Source: Epiperipatus broadwayi (taxonomy: Eukaryota > Onychophora > Udeonychophora > Euonychophora > Peripatidae). From it: a DNA stretch of 64,000 nucleotides. The notes under the pieces were generated by a model that did no database searches, was not told where the DNA came from, and saw only the letters and a list, made by a program, of their open reading frames with translations. This document shows positions 10,746-22,374 of the stretch, one piece after another (the first letter of the stretch is position 1; each line of letters opens with the position of its first letter). Location of the stretch: assembly GCA_028023455.1 (NCBI GenBank), contig JAQFVV010000153.1, positions 372,001-436,000 on the forward strand, written 5' to 3'. The translations under genes were made by a program, and so were the position numbers.

Positions 10746-13460
10746 GGAAGGCAGGCAAAAGTGGATTTATTTTTATTTCTAATATTACTTATTTTGATAT
10801 TAGTGAGTATTGCATTAATACAGCTGATCCTTTATAAAAAAGTTTATGGTGCCAATTATCACATATTATTAATGTTGTGTTATTTGATATATATATATAT
10901 ATATTAAACTACTCTTTATTAAATGTCGCATAATTAATAGTTTTCAACAAGTGGTGGATTTATAATGATCAACAACAACAAAACATATTTTTCTAATTCA
11001 GAAGTTATTATAAATGTTTTTATTTAATAATGATGATGATGATGATGTCAATGTAATGCTTTGGAAATTTGGATATATTTAGCATATAATAACACAAAAA
11101 ACAATTTGGTTTATTTTATGCCTATTTTAAATTTGTTTTCAATAACAATTACATGGCCGTGAAAATAGTGATAAAATAATTAAGTTCAATATTGTAAAAA
11201 AAAAAACTCCTAACACCTTAAATCTCTTAATATTAGCAGTCATTATATCTTTGAAATGATGCTATGTAGTGCATAGTGATTACCATAGCTGTGATGATCA
11301 ACTCTTTCAAATCTGAATAAACTTGGAGATTTTCAGTTATAACATAAGAGGATATTTCTTTGGAGTAACTAGTTCATAGATAATCTGCCTAAGCTATCTA
11401 TTTTCATTTAAAAAATAAAACAACTTGGCACTTGTCTTGTGACAATTCAGTCTGTATTATTTTCCTATGCAGGGATGGCACAGATGATTTTGTCCAGCAA
11501 TGGGGTATTTAAATGTTATTTTACTTATGCAGAAATGATTCTTAAAAAAATTATAGAATTTTATTTATTTTTTAACCCATGCAACGTCTTTTTTGAAGAC
11601 TCTTTAAAAAGCCCTACAAAGATAGCAAGTTTGTTGTCAGCAATTATTTTTATAATTACGTGTAATTGTTATATTTTTGGAATTTAATATTAACTGATAA
11701 AATATGTTGAGATTGACAAGATATTCTTTTTTTAATGCTACAAAAATGTTTTTCATGTTTATTTGTCGAATCTGATTAATTCAAACAGTATGATCTTTTG
11801 TAAATGTAAATTAATCTAACTCTTCTTTTTTAACTATTCGACATCAGATATTTAATTAAAATAACATGTTTTCTTTGAAATAAGCACAAGAGTTAATTGT
11901 TGACCGTTATTCATATCATTTTTAAATGATGTTATATAATATATATGCAACCATATGAAAAGTTATCAAATCTTCAAAGATTTATCTACAATATATTTTA
12001 ATATATATATATATATGTAATATCATCAAGGATTACTTTACTGCTGTCTAACAGAACTTTGTATAAGGTCTATGCAAAGATTAAATCTGTTATTTAGATT
12101 TAATTCACAAAGACTTATAATGAGTGATGATATATAACGAATATATTTGTGAAGTATCATTATTTTTTTAGCTATCTCTTGTAAAAATAAAATTACAAAG
12201 AAAAAAAGTTCTTTTATTTTTTTCTATAATATAGAAAAAAAAGTGCAAACAAAAGATATGTGTGCGGCCGTTTCAAAAAAATGACATTTGCATACTACAT
12301 TCGTATAGTTGTCAACACTTTAATAGCTATGATTATGGAAGCATAAAGCCTTCCAACAGCTCTCAGCTCATTAAATTGCAGAGTATTATTTGCTTTTACA
12401 AACTTCATTATCTGTGCGCAAAGCACATATATATATATGTTATATATATATATATTTAATTATTTACTATAAGCAGCTACAGGCCATGTGTTCGAGCCCA
12501 ATTCTGCCCAAATAATTTGAACAGAGAAGAGTGACGCTAAAAGAAAAGTCAAAGAAGCTTTTTACATAGCAAATGATCTCAGCCATTAATAGAAGAGAAG
12601 CATGCTTTGCTCTCTCCAATCAATGGACTAACTAATTAAAAATTCAAACTCATTTGCATATGTGTACAATAAATCACAACAGTCTTCATTTGTAAAGCTA
12701 TGAGTATGAGATTTGAACATTAAATCTCAAAAGCGCTAAGCAGACATATTACACATTATATTATAATTATAGCTTCACTAACGTATGCATTCGCATATTT
12801 ATAATTACAATTTTTACTGGTGAAGAGAAAAACAATTTATTATATAAGTTTTTTAAAGATATCTACCTATTTATCACAATCTTTATAAAGTAGTCTATGG
12901 CAATCCAAACAGAAAATAATCACTCATAGTTCTTCTCATCTATTATTATTTGCTTAATTAAAACAGTGATTTATGTTAGACTAAATCACCGTGTTTGTCT
13001 ACAGCTACATAAGTTACAGGCTATTAAATTACATTTCTGAAGCAGATAATATATATTGTATAAGCTGTTTCTGACCTTGTTTATGAAACTTCAGTACTAT
13101 TTAGGAATATAAAATCCCTACATGGCTTTATTTTTGGAAATACAAAAAATAAATAATAGCATGAAGTATTTTTGCACATAATTATTCAGTTGTTTGGAGA
13201 ATTTCTTGATTAATAACATCGGAAAGATTTTGAAGATTGTATCAGATAATAAGTGCTAATTCTTTTCTTCTATATACATTTTTTAAGAAGCAACTTTTTC
13301 TCTGACATCTATGGGAGGAGTGTGTGAAAGACTGATAACCATACTAATGCTTTATTGAATATGCCAGAAATATTTAATATCTTTCTTTTTTCTATTTTTC
13401 ATATTACATGCATTGTAAACTTTGTCCTGAGTTTTTATCATTTTCAGCTTGGTGAAAACT
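10746..13460. other. AT-rich non-coding DNA, microsatellites, weak tRNA-like patch
   Basis: No gene was recognised. The stretch contains a (TGA)n run at 11030-11047, short (TA)n runs at 10888-10903, 12002-12016 and 12430-12456, and a patch at 12470-12560 with GTGTTCGAGCCC that resembles a pol III B box. The patch has no convincing partner A box or tail, so I leave it unassigned. Confidence 0.45.
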
Positions 13461-13461
13461 T

Positions 13462-13473
13462 ATAATTTTTATT

Positions 13474-13507
<34 letters not shown>

Positions 13508-13519
13508 AATAAAAATTAT
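13462..13519. repeat. Palindrome around (AT)n
   Basis: The 17 bp sequence at 13462-13478 is the exact reverse complement of 13503-13519, with an (AT)n core between. A second (TA)n run follows at 13518-13536. The pattern resembles the TA-cored palindrome at 38121-38178. Confidence 0.85.
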
Positions 13520-13559
13520 ATATATATATATATATACAAATAACTTAATTTGTTTTGGA

Positions 13560-14290
13560 TCACATATACATAAATATGAATTCTTGTTTGTTGTAGCAAT
13601 ATATGATGAAAAAAATTCACTCATAGCAAATTCATGTAACTACAAATTTACTCATCTCATTGTTTACTATCTAAAAATTTATTTTATTAAACATAAAGCT
13701 GGTCTTATACCATTTAGAGCAATTGAATTGTGGCTGACTGAAGCTGGTTAATTCCCATCGATAGGGAAAATAAGATTATATGGATTAGCATTTTAAGAAA
13801 AGAGCTAACAGTAATAGAATTAAGATGAAAATGGAATAAATTTAATACTAAATTGACTGAGGAAATCAACTATGTATGAAGAGAGTACTGTGAAAAATTT
13901 TGGAAATAGTATGAAAAAGAAAAATAAGAAAGGAAAGGTTGTCACAGTGTCAAATGCAAACTGAAAAGAATGTGACTATGGTATTTGTAATAAAATCCTT
14001 GGATTATAGGTAGTTGATACATATATGTGATTCATTAGAGGTTTAATTCATGGGAGGATGAATCTTTAAAGTAATAGATGCAGAATTGTATAGAAGAATA
14101 GATATATCCATAAAAAGGGAAAATCAAAATGAATAGATGATATGGCAGTTGATATGTAATAGGTATGTTAAGATCAGTGTAACTGATTTTAAAAAATATG
14201 ATAATGAGATTCCAAATGAGTGAAAGAGTGGGAGTATTAGATTATTATGTAAAGAAAAAAAAAGTATTTTTGGTTTTTAATTAGCTGTAG
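13560..14290 (+). other. Coding-like decayed tract, not recognised
   Basis: This interval is less repetitive than its surroundings. It gives several plus-strand frames with protein-like composition, for example FTHLIVYYLKIYFIKHKAG at 13651-13707 and a patch near 13990-14060 reading LGL.VVDTYM.FIRGLIHG. Stops and frameshifts occur every few dozen codons. It could be the interior of a decayed transposable element, but I cannot name a family and assign no function. Confidence 0.25.
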
Positions 14291-14654
14291 ACCAATAGAA
14301 TATTTTTTTTATATAATTTACAATATGTATATAATTTAAATAGTTTACTAATACACTTCTTACAAAGAGAAAATATTGAAAACTTAAATATAATCCTAAT
14401 GTATTTTTGGTGCTAATCACCCTTTTCATAAGTAAACATTGTATTTAAAATGAATAAATAAATAAAACTCATAAATAAATAAATGGTGTACAATATAACT
14501 TTTAAAACATTAAATTATTAAATAAACTGCAGAAACATGCTTTGAATTACTTTGATGTGGTTTATTTACTTATCATTTATTCCAACTTTCTATATTTTTG
14601 CAGTAACCACATAATAACAACTTTAGCAATTAAAAACAAATATTATGTTAGTGT

Positions 14655-15055
14655 AGTATAAGAAGAGCAATACAGAGATTTTAGACCACTCAAAAAAGTA
14701 TGGAGAGATGCATGTTGGTATTAACAAAAAGAGATTGAAAACACAATATATGGGTAAGAGAGCAAACAGGTGTTACTGACCTCATTGAAAAAATTAAAAA
14801 GACTGAAGTGGAGTTGGGCTGGACATATTGTAGAAGAGATGGTAATAGATGGACAATTGAAATTGTAAACTGGATTCCAAGAGACTGTAAAAGATCCAGA
14901 AAGAGACTACATGTGAGATGGATGATGGATGAAATAAGAAAGTGTACAGGGATTATGTGGAGAAGAGAAGCTAAAAATCGGAGAAGATGGATTGAACTTG
15001 GAGAGACTTTCATCCTGCAGTGTATTGATAATTGATGATGATGATGATGATTGAC
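14655..15055 (+). mobile_element. RTE LINE, 3'-terminal fragment
   Basis: A 5'-truncated copy of the RTE family. The readable C-terminal segment is GNRWTIEIVNWIPRDCKRS...RKCTGIMWRREAKNRRRWIELGETFILQCIDN (14840-15032). It then has the family 3' end CCTGCAGTGTATTGATAATTG and a (GAT)n tail at 15035-15052. It aligns directly with 5540-5900 but is better preserved there (75 codons open from 14808). The RTE tail is simple-sequence and not poly(A), as seen here. Confidence 0.85.
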
Positions 15056-15770
15056 ATGTATATATAGGTAGTAAGTTATATTTTTAAAAATGTGTCATTT
15101 ACTAGTAGACATAATGTATGTTTATATGATTAGGTATTTGTATGTTTACGCCATTTATATATGTTTTGTATCTTTGAAAAAAATTACAGAGCAGTCCAAT
15201 TAAGCTTGTTAGATGGATTAATTTTAATTCAATAAAATAAGCATTGGAAAAGTAAAAAGAAAGATGGATTTGTTTGATTCTTTAAAAAATCAATATAATT
15301 ATATATTTTGCACTTATATAGTTTGATCGTGAAAATTATTATGATTTGTAGATATTATATATAATTCCTGAAAACTTTTACGAACAGTCAAGTACGATAT
15401 TAAAGTATATTGTTATCAAGGCTTTGGAAAAATAACAATTGTCTTTGACTTGATAAAGATATTATTACATGGGTATTGCAAAATATAAAAAAATGTAAAA
15501 AAATTAATTAAGAATTGTAAAAAGAATTAGAACACGTGAAATTGTAAAACAAAATAGAAACAGCTAAACATTGCATTTATTCTCCAAACAAAATAAAAAT
15601 AATAGAAAATGACGAGTGAGAATCAAATTTGAGGTGATGAAGAAAAAAAACTTCTATTTCTTTGCAACAATGATAACATTTTCACCTAGTCAAAAGCAAA
15701 TACTAGTTTGCTTAAATATTGATAATTATATATTTTAAAATTACACATGGTTGTTCCTGAAACTTACTCA
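15056..15770. other. AT-rich non-coding DNA, nothing recognised
   Basis: There is no open frame of note, no inverted repeat and no tRNA-like signal in this stretch. Confidence 0.5.
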
Positions 15771-16030
15771 TAAAAACTTTCATTTCAATATAAATGCATA
15801 CAAATAAAATTTGAATAGAGGATCATAAAATCTTAATGATTCAGAATGGATTTTATTAAGGCTGATGGATGTATAAAAGTTAATTTATCAATTGTACTGA
15901 TAAAAACTTTCATTTCAATATAAATGCATACAAATAAAATTTGAATGGAGGATCATAAAATCTTAATGATTCAGAATGGATTTTATTAAGGTTGATGGAT
16001 GTATAAAAGTTAATTTATCAATTGTACTGA
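15771..16030. repeat. Tandem duplication, 2 x 130 bp
   Basis: 15771-15900 is repeated at 15901-16030. I find two differences, both transitions (GAATAGAGG/GAATGGAGG and AAGGCTGATGG/AAGGTTGATGG). The junction is exact, with TTGTACTGA ending both units. There is no open frame. With under 2% divergence this is a young duplication compared with the decayed elements around it. Confidence 0.95.
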
Positions 16031-16293
16031 AGTGATTTATAAGGAATACAAATCACTATTTATTTCATTCTTATATTTAAAAAAATCTTATAATTAGATG
16101 GAAAAAAAACATGGAAATTTTGAAGAAATGGGAATAGGTTTGAGATTATTAGTAGGATTTTACTACAATAAATTTTACAAATATTCATTGTGGGATATAG
16201 AATTAATGGAAGTTAAATACAAATTTATTTGAACAGGAATGACTTTTATCAGCTTAATTAATTAGTTTGTTTCTAAGAGACTTGAGTGAAATT

Positions 16294-16680
16294 ATTAATC
16301 TCTCTTCTTTAGGTATTGCTGGCTTGACCATTAACAGTATTAGCTTAGAATCAAACCTGGACCTCTAGATTTTTGTAAATATTGACTTAGTAAGACATGA
16401 ACTAACTAGAATATCTTGTTAATATCAATAATTGTGGAAATTTTATATACTCATCTGTGAGTGCCCTCTTGATTTCTTTAGTTTTACCCCATAAGTCAAC
16501 ATAGTGGGAAATCGGGACTCTCATAGATAACTATATAAAATTTCTATGAATCTTATCTTTGACATAATAGCCTATTTGGTTAAAACATCACATTAAATTT
16601 AATATTCACAAATCTAAAGGTCCAGGTTTGATTCCCATTCTAATACTGTCAGTTGATTAATATCTGAAGAAGAGAATAAT
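16294..16680. repeat. Inverted pair of tRNA-like SINE heads
   Basis: 16294-16400 and 16594-16680 are reverse complements of each other with moderate divergence (shared core AGAATCAAACCTGGACCT and AGGTCCAGGTTTGATTCCCA). The plus-strand copy contains GCCTATTTGGTTAAAAC, an A-box-like sequence, at about 16571 and AGGTTTGATTCCC, a B-box-like sequence, at 16625. It therefore looks like a tRNA-derived SINE. Two copies in opposite orientation about 200 bp apart would fold into a hairpin. Confidence 0.65.
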
Positions 16681-16689
16681 ATTATTCAA

Positions 16690-17300
16690 AATGTTTGGTT
16701 ATGTCCTAACCTATGTGCTCTTACTAACAATTGAATTTCTTTCAAAATTTAAATTATATTTAAATATAATGGGAATATTTCCATGTAATTATGTAAAAAA
16801 AAAAAAAAAATCAGCTATAATGTAACCAAGTAAGAACAAATTAAAAATAAACAATGCAAGCTGAAGTCATTATAATAGAATTTGTCTGATCTAGATTAAG
16901 CAAAGGCTGGAACCATGTTCAGATTATACTATAGTTGATATAAAAATTATAAGTTGATTCTGTGCATGTAATTAGCCTGCCATTTAGATTTTGTAAGTAT
17001 AATTTCAGAACTCAATGATGTAATAGATTGTATCAAAAATATTGATTTTAATTACATTCATAATAAATAAGAAGTGCTTTGACAGATAACATATTCTAAC
17101 TAACACATGATTTAAAAAAAAAACAACTAATTACCCAAATCCATTATATTGGAGATATTTGAGTATTTCTCAAGACTTCAAGCAAAACACTAATGTTCAG
17201 AAACTTTATTTGTTCATTACTGTGTTCATAAATTAAATCTTAATTGGTTTCAAATTCTTAAAATTTACAAATCAAAAGATTTAAAATTTTCTTTAAAATA
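16690..17300. other. AT-rich non-coding DNA, nothing recognised
   Basis: No gene, inverted repeat or tRNA-like signal was seen in this stretch. Confidence 0.5.
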
Positions 17301-17309
17301 GTGGTATAT

Positions 17310-17700
17310 GAGGGGATATCCCCAGAAAATGTAGAATTTTGTCATAAAAAATTGTGAATTAAGTTTTAAGTTTTACAAATTTAATCTCCTTCAAGATACT
17401 GTTCATTTGATGCAATATATCCATCTAAACATGTTTTCCACTTTTTGAAGCAGTTCGAAACTTACAAAGTGACATCTTTTAATTCACTGTCATTTTTATT
17501 TTCAGCTCTTCCAAATCCATAATGTTTTTTTCTTAGAGACATTTTTGATTCAGAGGAATAAAAAAGAAGTCTTATAAAATGAGAGTGAGTGAATAGGGCA
17601 AATAGATAACCTGAATTATGCTGTTTTTAATTTAAAAATTGTTTCATACTCAAGGTATTTTGTTCTGGCACATGGTCATGGTAGCACTCCTCATTTTGCT
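17310..17700 (-). pseudogene. mariner-family transposase, C-terminal relic
   Basis: Read on the minus strand with several frame changes, this gives fragments of the C-terminal half of a mariner transposase. Near 17470-17385 it reads NCFKKWKTCLDGYIASNEQYLEGD, resembling the ...F..W..R...CI...G.YFEGD ending of SETMAR-like transposases. Upstream lie RAENKNDSELKDVTL and the remains of the H...VPEQ...MKQFL block. The catalytic aspartates cannot be identified with confidence. It is heavily mutated, without detectable terminal inverted repeats. Confidence 0.6.
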
Positions 17701-17759
17701 GGAAATTTCTTTATTTCTCATACTAAGTTTTTTGTGTTACTAGGCGATAGGATTAATAG

Positions 17760-19360
17760 GCATTTATAATTCAGATTATTTAAAAAGAAATTATTAAACA
17801 TTTTAATTATATAAATTCTTTACATTTAAATTTTACCTTTCCACAAATGATAATGTTGTCTATACTTTTTTCCACTTTATCAGTAGAAAGATCCTTTTTA
17901 TCACTAAACATACTTAAAAATCATCCCTAAGATACTATTAATATCAATAAAAAGGTCTTTATTAACAATTTACTCAATAATCATAAAAAAATATTTATCA
18001 ATAAAGTAATAGAAAATTTTGTAAAATGAGAAGCAAGGGTTGACTTGAATTTTTAAATAAATCAATTTTATAACTTCTATTTTATATTAAAAATAAACCT
18101 CACTACTACCTTTACTGAAAGAATTAATCAAGAAAACTATCTAGTTAGAACATTGATTGGTTGTGATAAAAATTTCTAGAGTAATAGCAATTAAAAAGCT
18201 TCATTTTAAAAAATGTATTGTATTAACATTGAAATATATTTAATTAATTAATTATCAAAAAATGTAATAGATTCCTTTCTCTTTACTCTCAATGCATGCC
18301 ACTTTCATAGATATATAGAAAGCATCAGCAAAGCATTTGCTGTTTTATCCTGTCTTATTCGTAGCATTCATATTGAATATGTAAAATACATTTTGAATGT
18401 AGAAAAAAATATTTTGATAACCAGTTATAAGTATATTTGTTATTCTGAATATGTAAAATGTTAATATAGCAAATTTTCATCTACCTTGAAATGGTTAATT
18501 CTATTTAATAATATTTAGTCAAAACCCACTATACATAATGCCACACACAGCAAGCAAGCATAAGAAGTGGTGATCATGTGATATTTATTGATGTTAAAGA
18601 ACATTGTGATCTTTAACAATAAAGTTCTTCAAGTATTTAGTATTAAATTTTTTTATCAAATATTTAGAAAATTTATTATTCTTTATTCATTTCACATGAT
18701 CAATTTCATGAAGATACTATTATATAAAGAGACTAGTGTAACATTCATTACAAAAAATATCATGCTGTTCTTTAAATAGATATTCTCATATATGAATATG
18801 AAAGCCACCTTCAAATTGAATATTGGTAGTTTGGTATTATATATTGAAGCAATGGATCTGAAGTCCGATCCATGCTTCACAGCCTTCTATAAACCTAATT
18901 AGTATTGTAGGCCTGAATTAAGTTTATAGTCCAATATCAGCAGGGTTTTGCATTAAAGCTAAAATTAATTATGTTTATTAAATTTGTATTTACATTTAAA
19001 TAAATTCTATTCTAAGATTAGATTTCTGTTAATAAAAATTACTTGTAAAATCTATTAGTCAAACATATATATATACGTCAAGTGTATATATATGAGTTAA
19101 TGCAAAATTCTGCTGAAATAAAATGCTTATTTTATTAAAAGAAATAAGAATGTATTTTTCTTTTTAAATCTTGTTAAAATATTTAGTATGATTTGATTTT
19201 GAGATAAGCCCGCCAACATTTTCTAAAAGAATGTATATTTTTAATTAATTAGCCCATTCAAGGCAAATTAAAGATGGCCTTCTCTTTCTTTTGTAATTAA
19301 TAAAATTCAAAGTTTAAAGAAAGAAATTTAGAGTAAAAAAGTAAAAGTTATTTTTAGAAC
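17760..19360. other. AT-rich non-coding DNA with one foldback-retroposon tail
   Basis: There are no genes; two 62-63 codon frames at 18588 and 18692 are low-complexity. The only recognised item is the tail fragment at 18556-18592, listed separately. Confidence 0.5.
18556..18592 (+). mobile_element. Foldback retroposon, tail-only fragment
   Basis: CATAAGAAGTGGTGATCATG followed by TGATATTTATTG matches the 3' tail of the foldback family at 10700-10732 (and the reverse complement of 61409-61445). The palindromic body is absent. A copy containing only the tail is what 5' truncation during reverse transcription would give. Confidence 0.55.
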
Positions 19361-19364
19361 ATGT

Positions 19365-20940
19365 TACCTTGAAACAAAGGAGCATGGGGGCTTATCAAGA
19401 TCTAAAATCATACAAACAATAGAGGGTAGCTTACAAAAAAGGTATAAATAGGAGAGTGAACAAAAGACTTGGCATTCAGATTTCCCTTTTGAAATTTCAT
19501 TCAGATTTCTCTTGGGAGAACTCTTGGCAGATTTTGCTTTTGCTTGTTGAGATTTTATTCCAAAAAGTTATACAACTGTAAATCATGGAGAAGTTTGAAT
19601 ATGCTCAAGCTAAAAGTCATATGAATTTGATGGATTCTACTATGCTTGGCTAGGCAAATAAATAGATTTTCCTATCACCGAGGTTCCTAAATACCATCCA
19701 AAATGCTGTAGTATCCACCTAATAGTGATCTGAACTCTGTGTAATGTCTGTAGGATGTTTCATAAAAGCATGCTACTTATTTCCATTTTCCTTGTCCGGA
19801 CAAATACCTATCGACGGTCGTATCAAGCCACGAACGCCGTAGGAAACATGACCAATGAACCAGGATGGTAATCATGTCTCTCCTCCATTGAACTATTTAC
19901 TTTCTACCCTTTTGTTCATACCTTTCTTCATTGAATTATATTTCTGAAATGTATTTAATTATATTTGTTATGTAACCATTTTTCTTAAATTAATATTAGA
20001 TATATATATTGTGTGATCATCTATCTATATATATTTAACCCTTTTTCCTTCGCTATTCTTCATTACTAACATGTATAAATATGTTGTATTCCATTGCGGT
20101 TAAGTTTAAAGGTTAATTTTTCATTTAAATCTTTTTCCAATTTTCATTTATTTATGTTTCTAAATTCCATATGAGCAAGTTTCCTTTGCTTGCCAGCTTG
20201 ATCTCCTCGATAACACCTCTTTTGTCCGCCATTAGCTCTTTACATATATCTGATTGAGCTATATACGTCTTAAATAATTGTAAACTGTTTTTAGTGCAAA
20301 GCAATTAGAAATGCTTTGGCAAAAGATCTTTTTTTTATTGTACTTTATCGAGGAGATTCGAGTTGACAATTTTATTAGAATTGGGAAGAAAAGACCTAGA
20401 CTGCAAAAATATTATATCGTTTAATCTGTTTTTATTGTCTAATTAGTTTGTTTCATTAATTTAGAGGAATAGCGGAGGTCATTAAAAACATTCTTAATAT
20501 TTTAAAGTCATTAATTAAATACCTTAGTTAACTAAAAAGCTTGAGTTTGCTAATTTTGTTCTAATGCTTTATGTTACTTTTCCAATGATCCAGGCATGCA
20601 AAACACCTATTTCATAGTACTGTTACACACATTTAACTATTTAGCTCCGTAGGTGTTCCCGTCCATATCTCTACCACTGATGCTAAGCTTGGCCGGATGA
20701 AAATTAATTTATGTATGGCTCAGATAATGTTGTTGGTTCATCGTTAGCCTCGAGAATAGGCGAATAGGGCAGAGGTCATAGTATTATTGATTTAATATCT
20801 CGCATATGGGTGGCCTCAAGGTACTTTCACCTAGTATTCAAACTGGTTAAACCAACATACATCATCTGACTGTCACGATATCATACTACAACATATTATT
20901 GCGGTGACATTTTCATCCAGTAATAATTATTCAAAGTTTC
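19365..20940 (+). mobile_element. Possible LTR-retrotransposon fragment (LTR-like signals)
   Basis: This stretch is GC-richer than its surroundings. A TATA box (GGTATAAATAGGAG) at 19440 is followed 200-odd bases later by an AATAAA-type signal at 19659, the arrangement of a U3-R-U5 LTR. CATTCAGATTTC occurs twice just after the TATA box. Downstream, 19790-19860 and 20640-20880 are unusually rich in CG dinucleotides. A 14 bp inverted pair (GATCTCCTCGATAA/TTATCGAGGAGAT) lies at about 20200 and 20344. No gag or pol frame is readable and no second LTR was found, so this assignment is tentative; it could be an ordinary promoter-like region. Confidence 0.3.
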
Positions 20941-21239
20941 CACTTATGATGTCAATGTCATGCTAAAATCCTGTCATGACTAATCTATGTCAAATATGTA
21001 TATATTATTAACTTTTTACATATATACCCATCATCATGTTGTAAAACATGCTTACCTGTGTGATTTTGTGCTATCAAAATAGAGTGATATATTCATTATG
21101 GAACAGAAAAAACATATGCTACTAAATAAAAACAGGTAGGTGTGAGTTTTGATACAATACTTTTTGTGAGTTTTATTTCAGCACTTTGAGCCATAAAAAA
21201 CATCCTTCTCTCTCCCTGGCATAATATGACACTTTGTGT

Positions 21240-21860
21240 GGTCATAAACATCCAGAATGTGTAATACCAACTCTCAAATAAAAAAAAAACACAAAGTTTT
21301 ATCTCTCACATCGTTTGTAAGTAACACAGTTTTACATTTGAAAATACTTTTACAGCTAAAACTTTATATATTTGTGATATTTTTATTTGCTAAAACTTTT
21401 TATATGCTTTTTTTAAAAAAAAAAAAATTTCAAATATAAGGTTAAACTTACAGTTTGCCATTTTTAAATAAAGCTAAAACTTTATCTTACAGTTCGCCTT
21501 TTTTTTTTTATGTTAAAAAAGATGAAAAGCTAAAACTTTGTTATAGCTCACCCTTTTTCATTTTTATATTTTTCTTTTTTCCATAATGAATATATCTCTC
21601 CATCATCAGAAATAAGACGTTTTTTTTTTAGATTTGAAGTTTGGTATTACACATACTATGTGTTATGATGGCACAAAGTGCTGAATTTTGCTGCAAGGGG
21701 GTAGGATGGCTTTGATGGCACAAAATGCCATAATAAAAAATCATAAAAAATATTAAAATCTCACAATGTGTGATTTTTTTTCTTTTTCCATAATAAATAT
21801 AACTCTCCATATTTTTTTTTAGATTTGAAATTTAGTATTACATGTGGTATGATGTATTAC
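21240..21860. repeat. Inverted-repeat region with repeated GCTAAAACTTT motif
   Basis: TGTGTAATACCAACTCTCAAAT at 21256 is inverted at 21633 (ATTTGAAGTTTGGTATTACACA) and partly again at 21823. Between them GCTAAAACTTT recurs at about 21353, 21390, 21471 and 21521, each followed by a T-rich stretch and a GTTTGCC/GTTCGCC/GCTCACC-like word. It looks like a degenerate foldback element with internal tandem units. It encodes nothing recognisable. Confidence 0.55.
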
Positions 21861-22374
21861 TCTGATGATTTATTATTGTAAGTTTATGGTGTGTTTAAAA
21901 TAATGCCTCTATAGGATCTGTGAACAAATTTATCGATTAAGTTTGTCCACATATCCCTTGGGAGCATTCTTTTAAATATATCACAAACTTAGAATAATAT
22001 TTCACGAGAGTAATATATCATAGCAGGAATAATACCAAAGCACCATAACTAGCAAATTAGTCTGAATTGGTTAAATGAGTACAAATGTACTGCTTGTGGT
22101 AACATGATATTCAATACTGACAGAAGAAGATGTATGCTTAGCCCAAAGGTTTTTATTACACAACTTAACAGTATATAATATAAAATATGAGAAAACAATT
22201 TTGTTACTTTAAAAAATGCCTTTAGATTCAAAATATATAAAGAACAAGCCAACACTCTTCAGTTCATTCTTCCGAAAAACCAAGATTTTACCCGTTTTCT
22301 TGAGGAAGTGGGGGGAGGAGTTAGGAGTGTAAGGTATAGTCAGGTTTTTATTGTTTTAAAGTTTCTTTAAATAT

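Noticed and set aside
14690-15013. 107-codon minus-strand frame
   Set aside because: Antisense shadow of the RTE C-terminal coding region on the plus strand.
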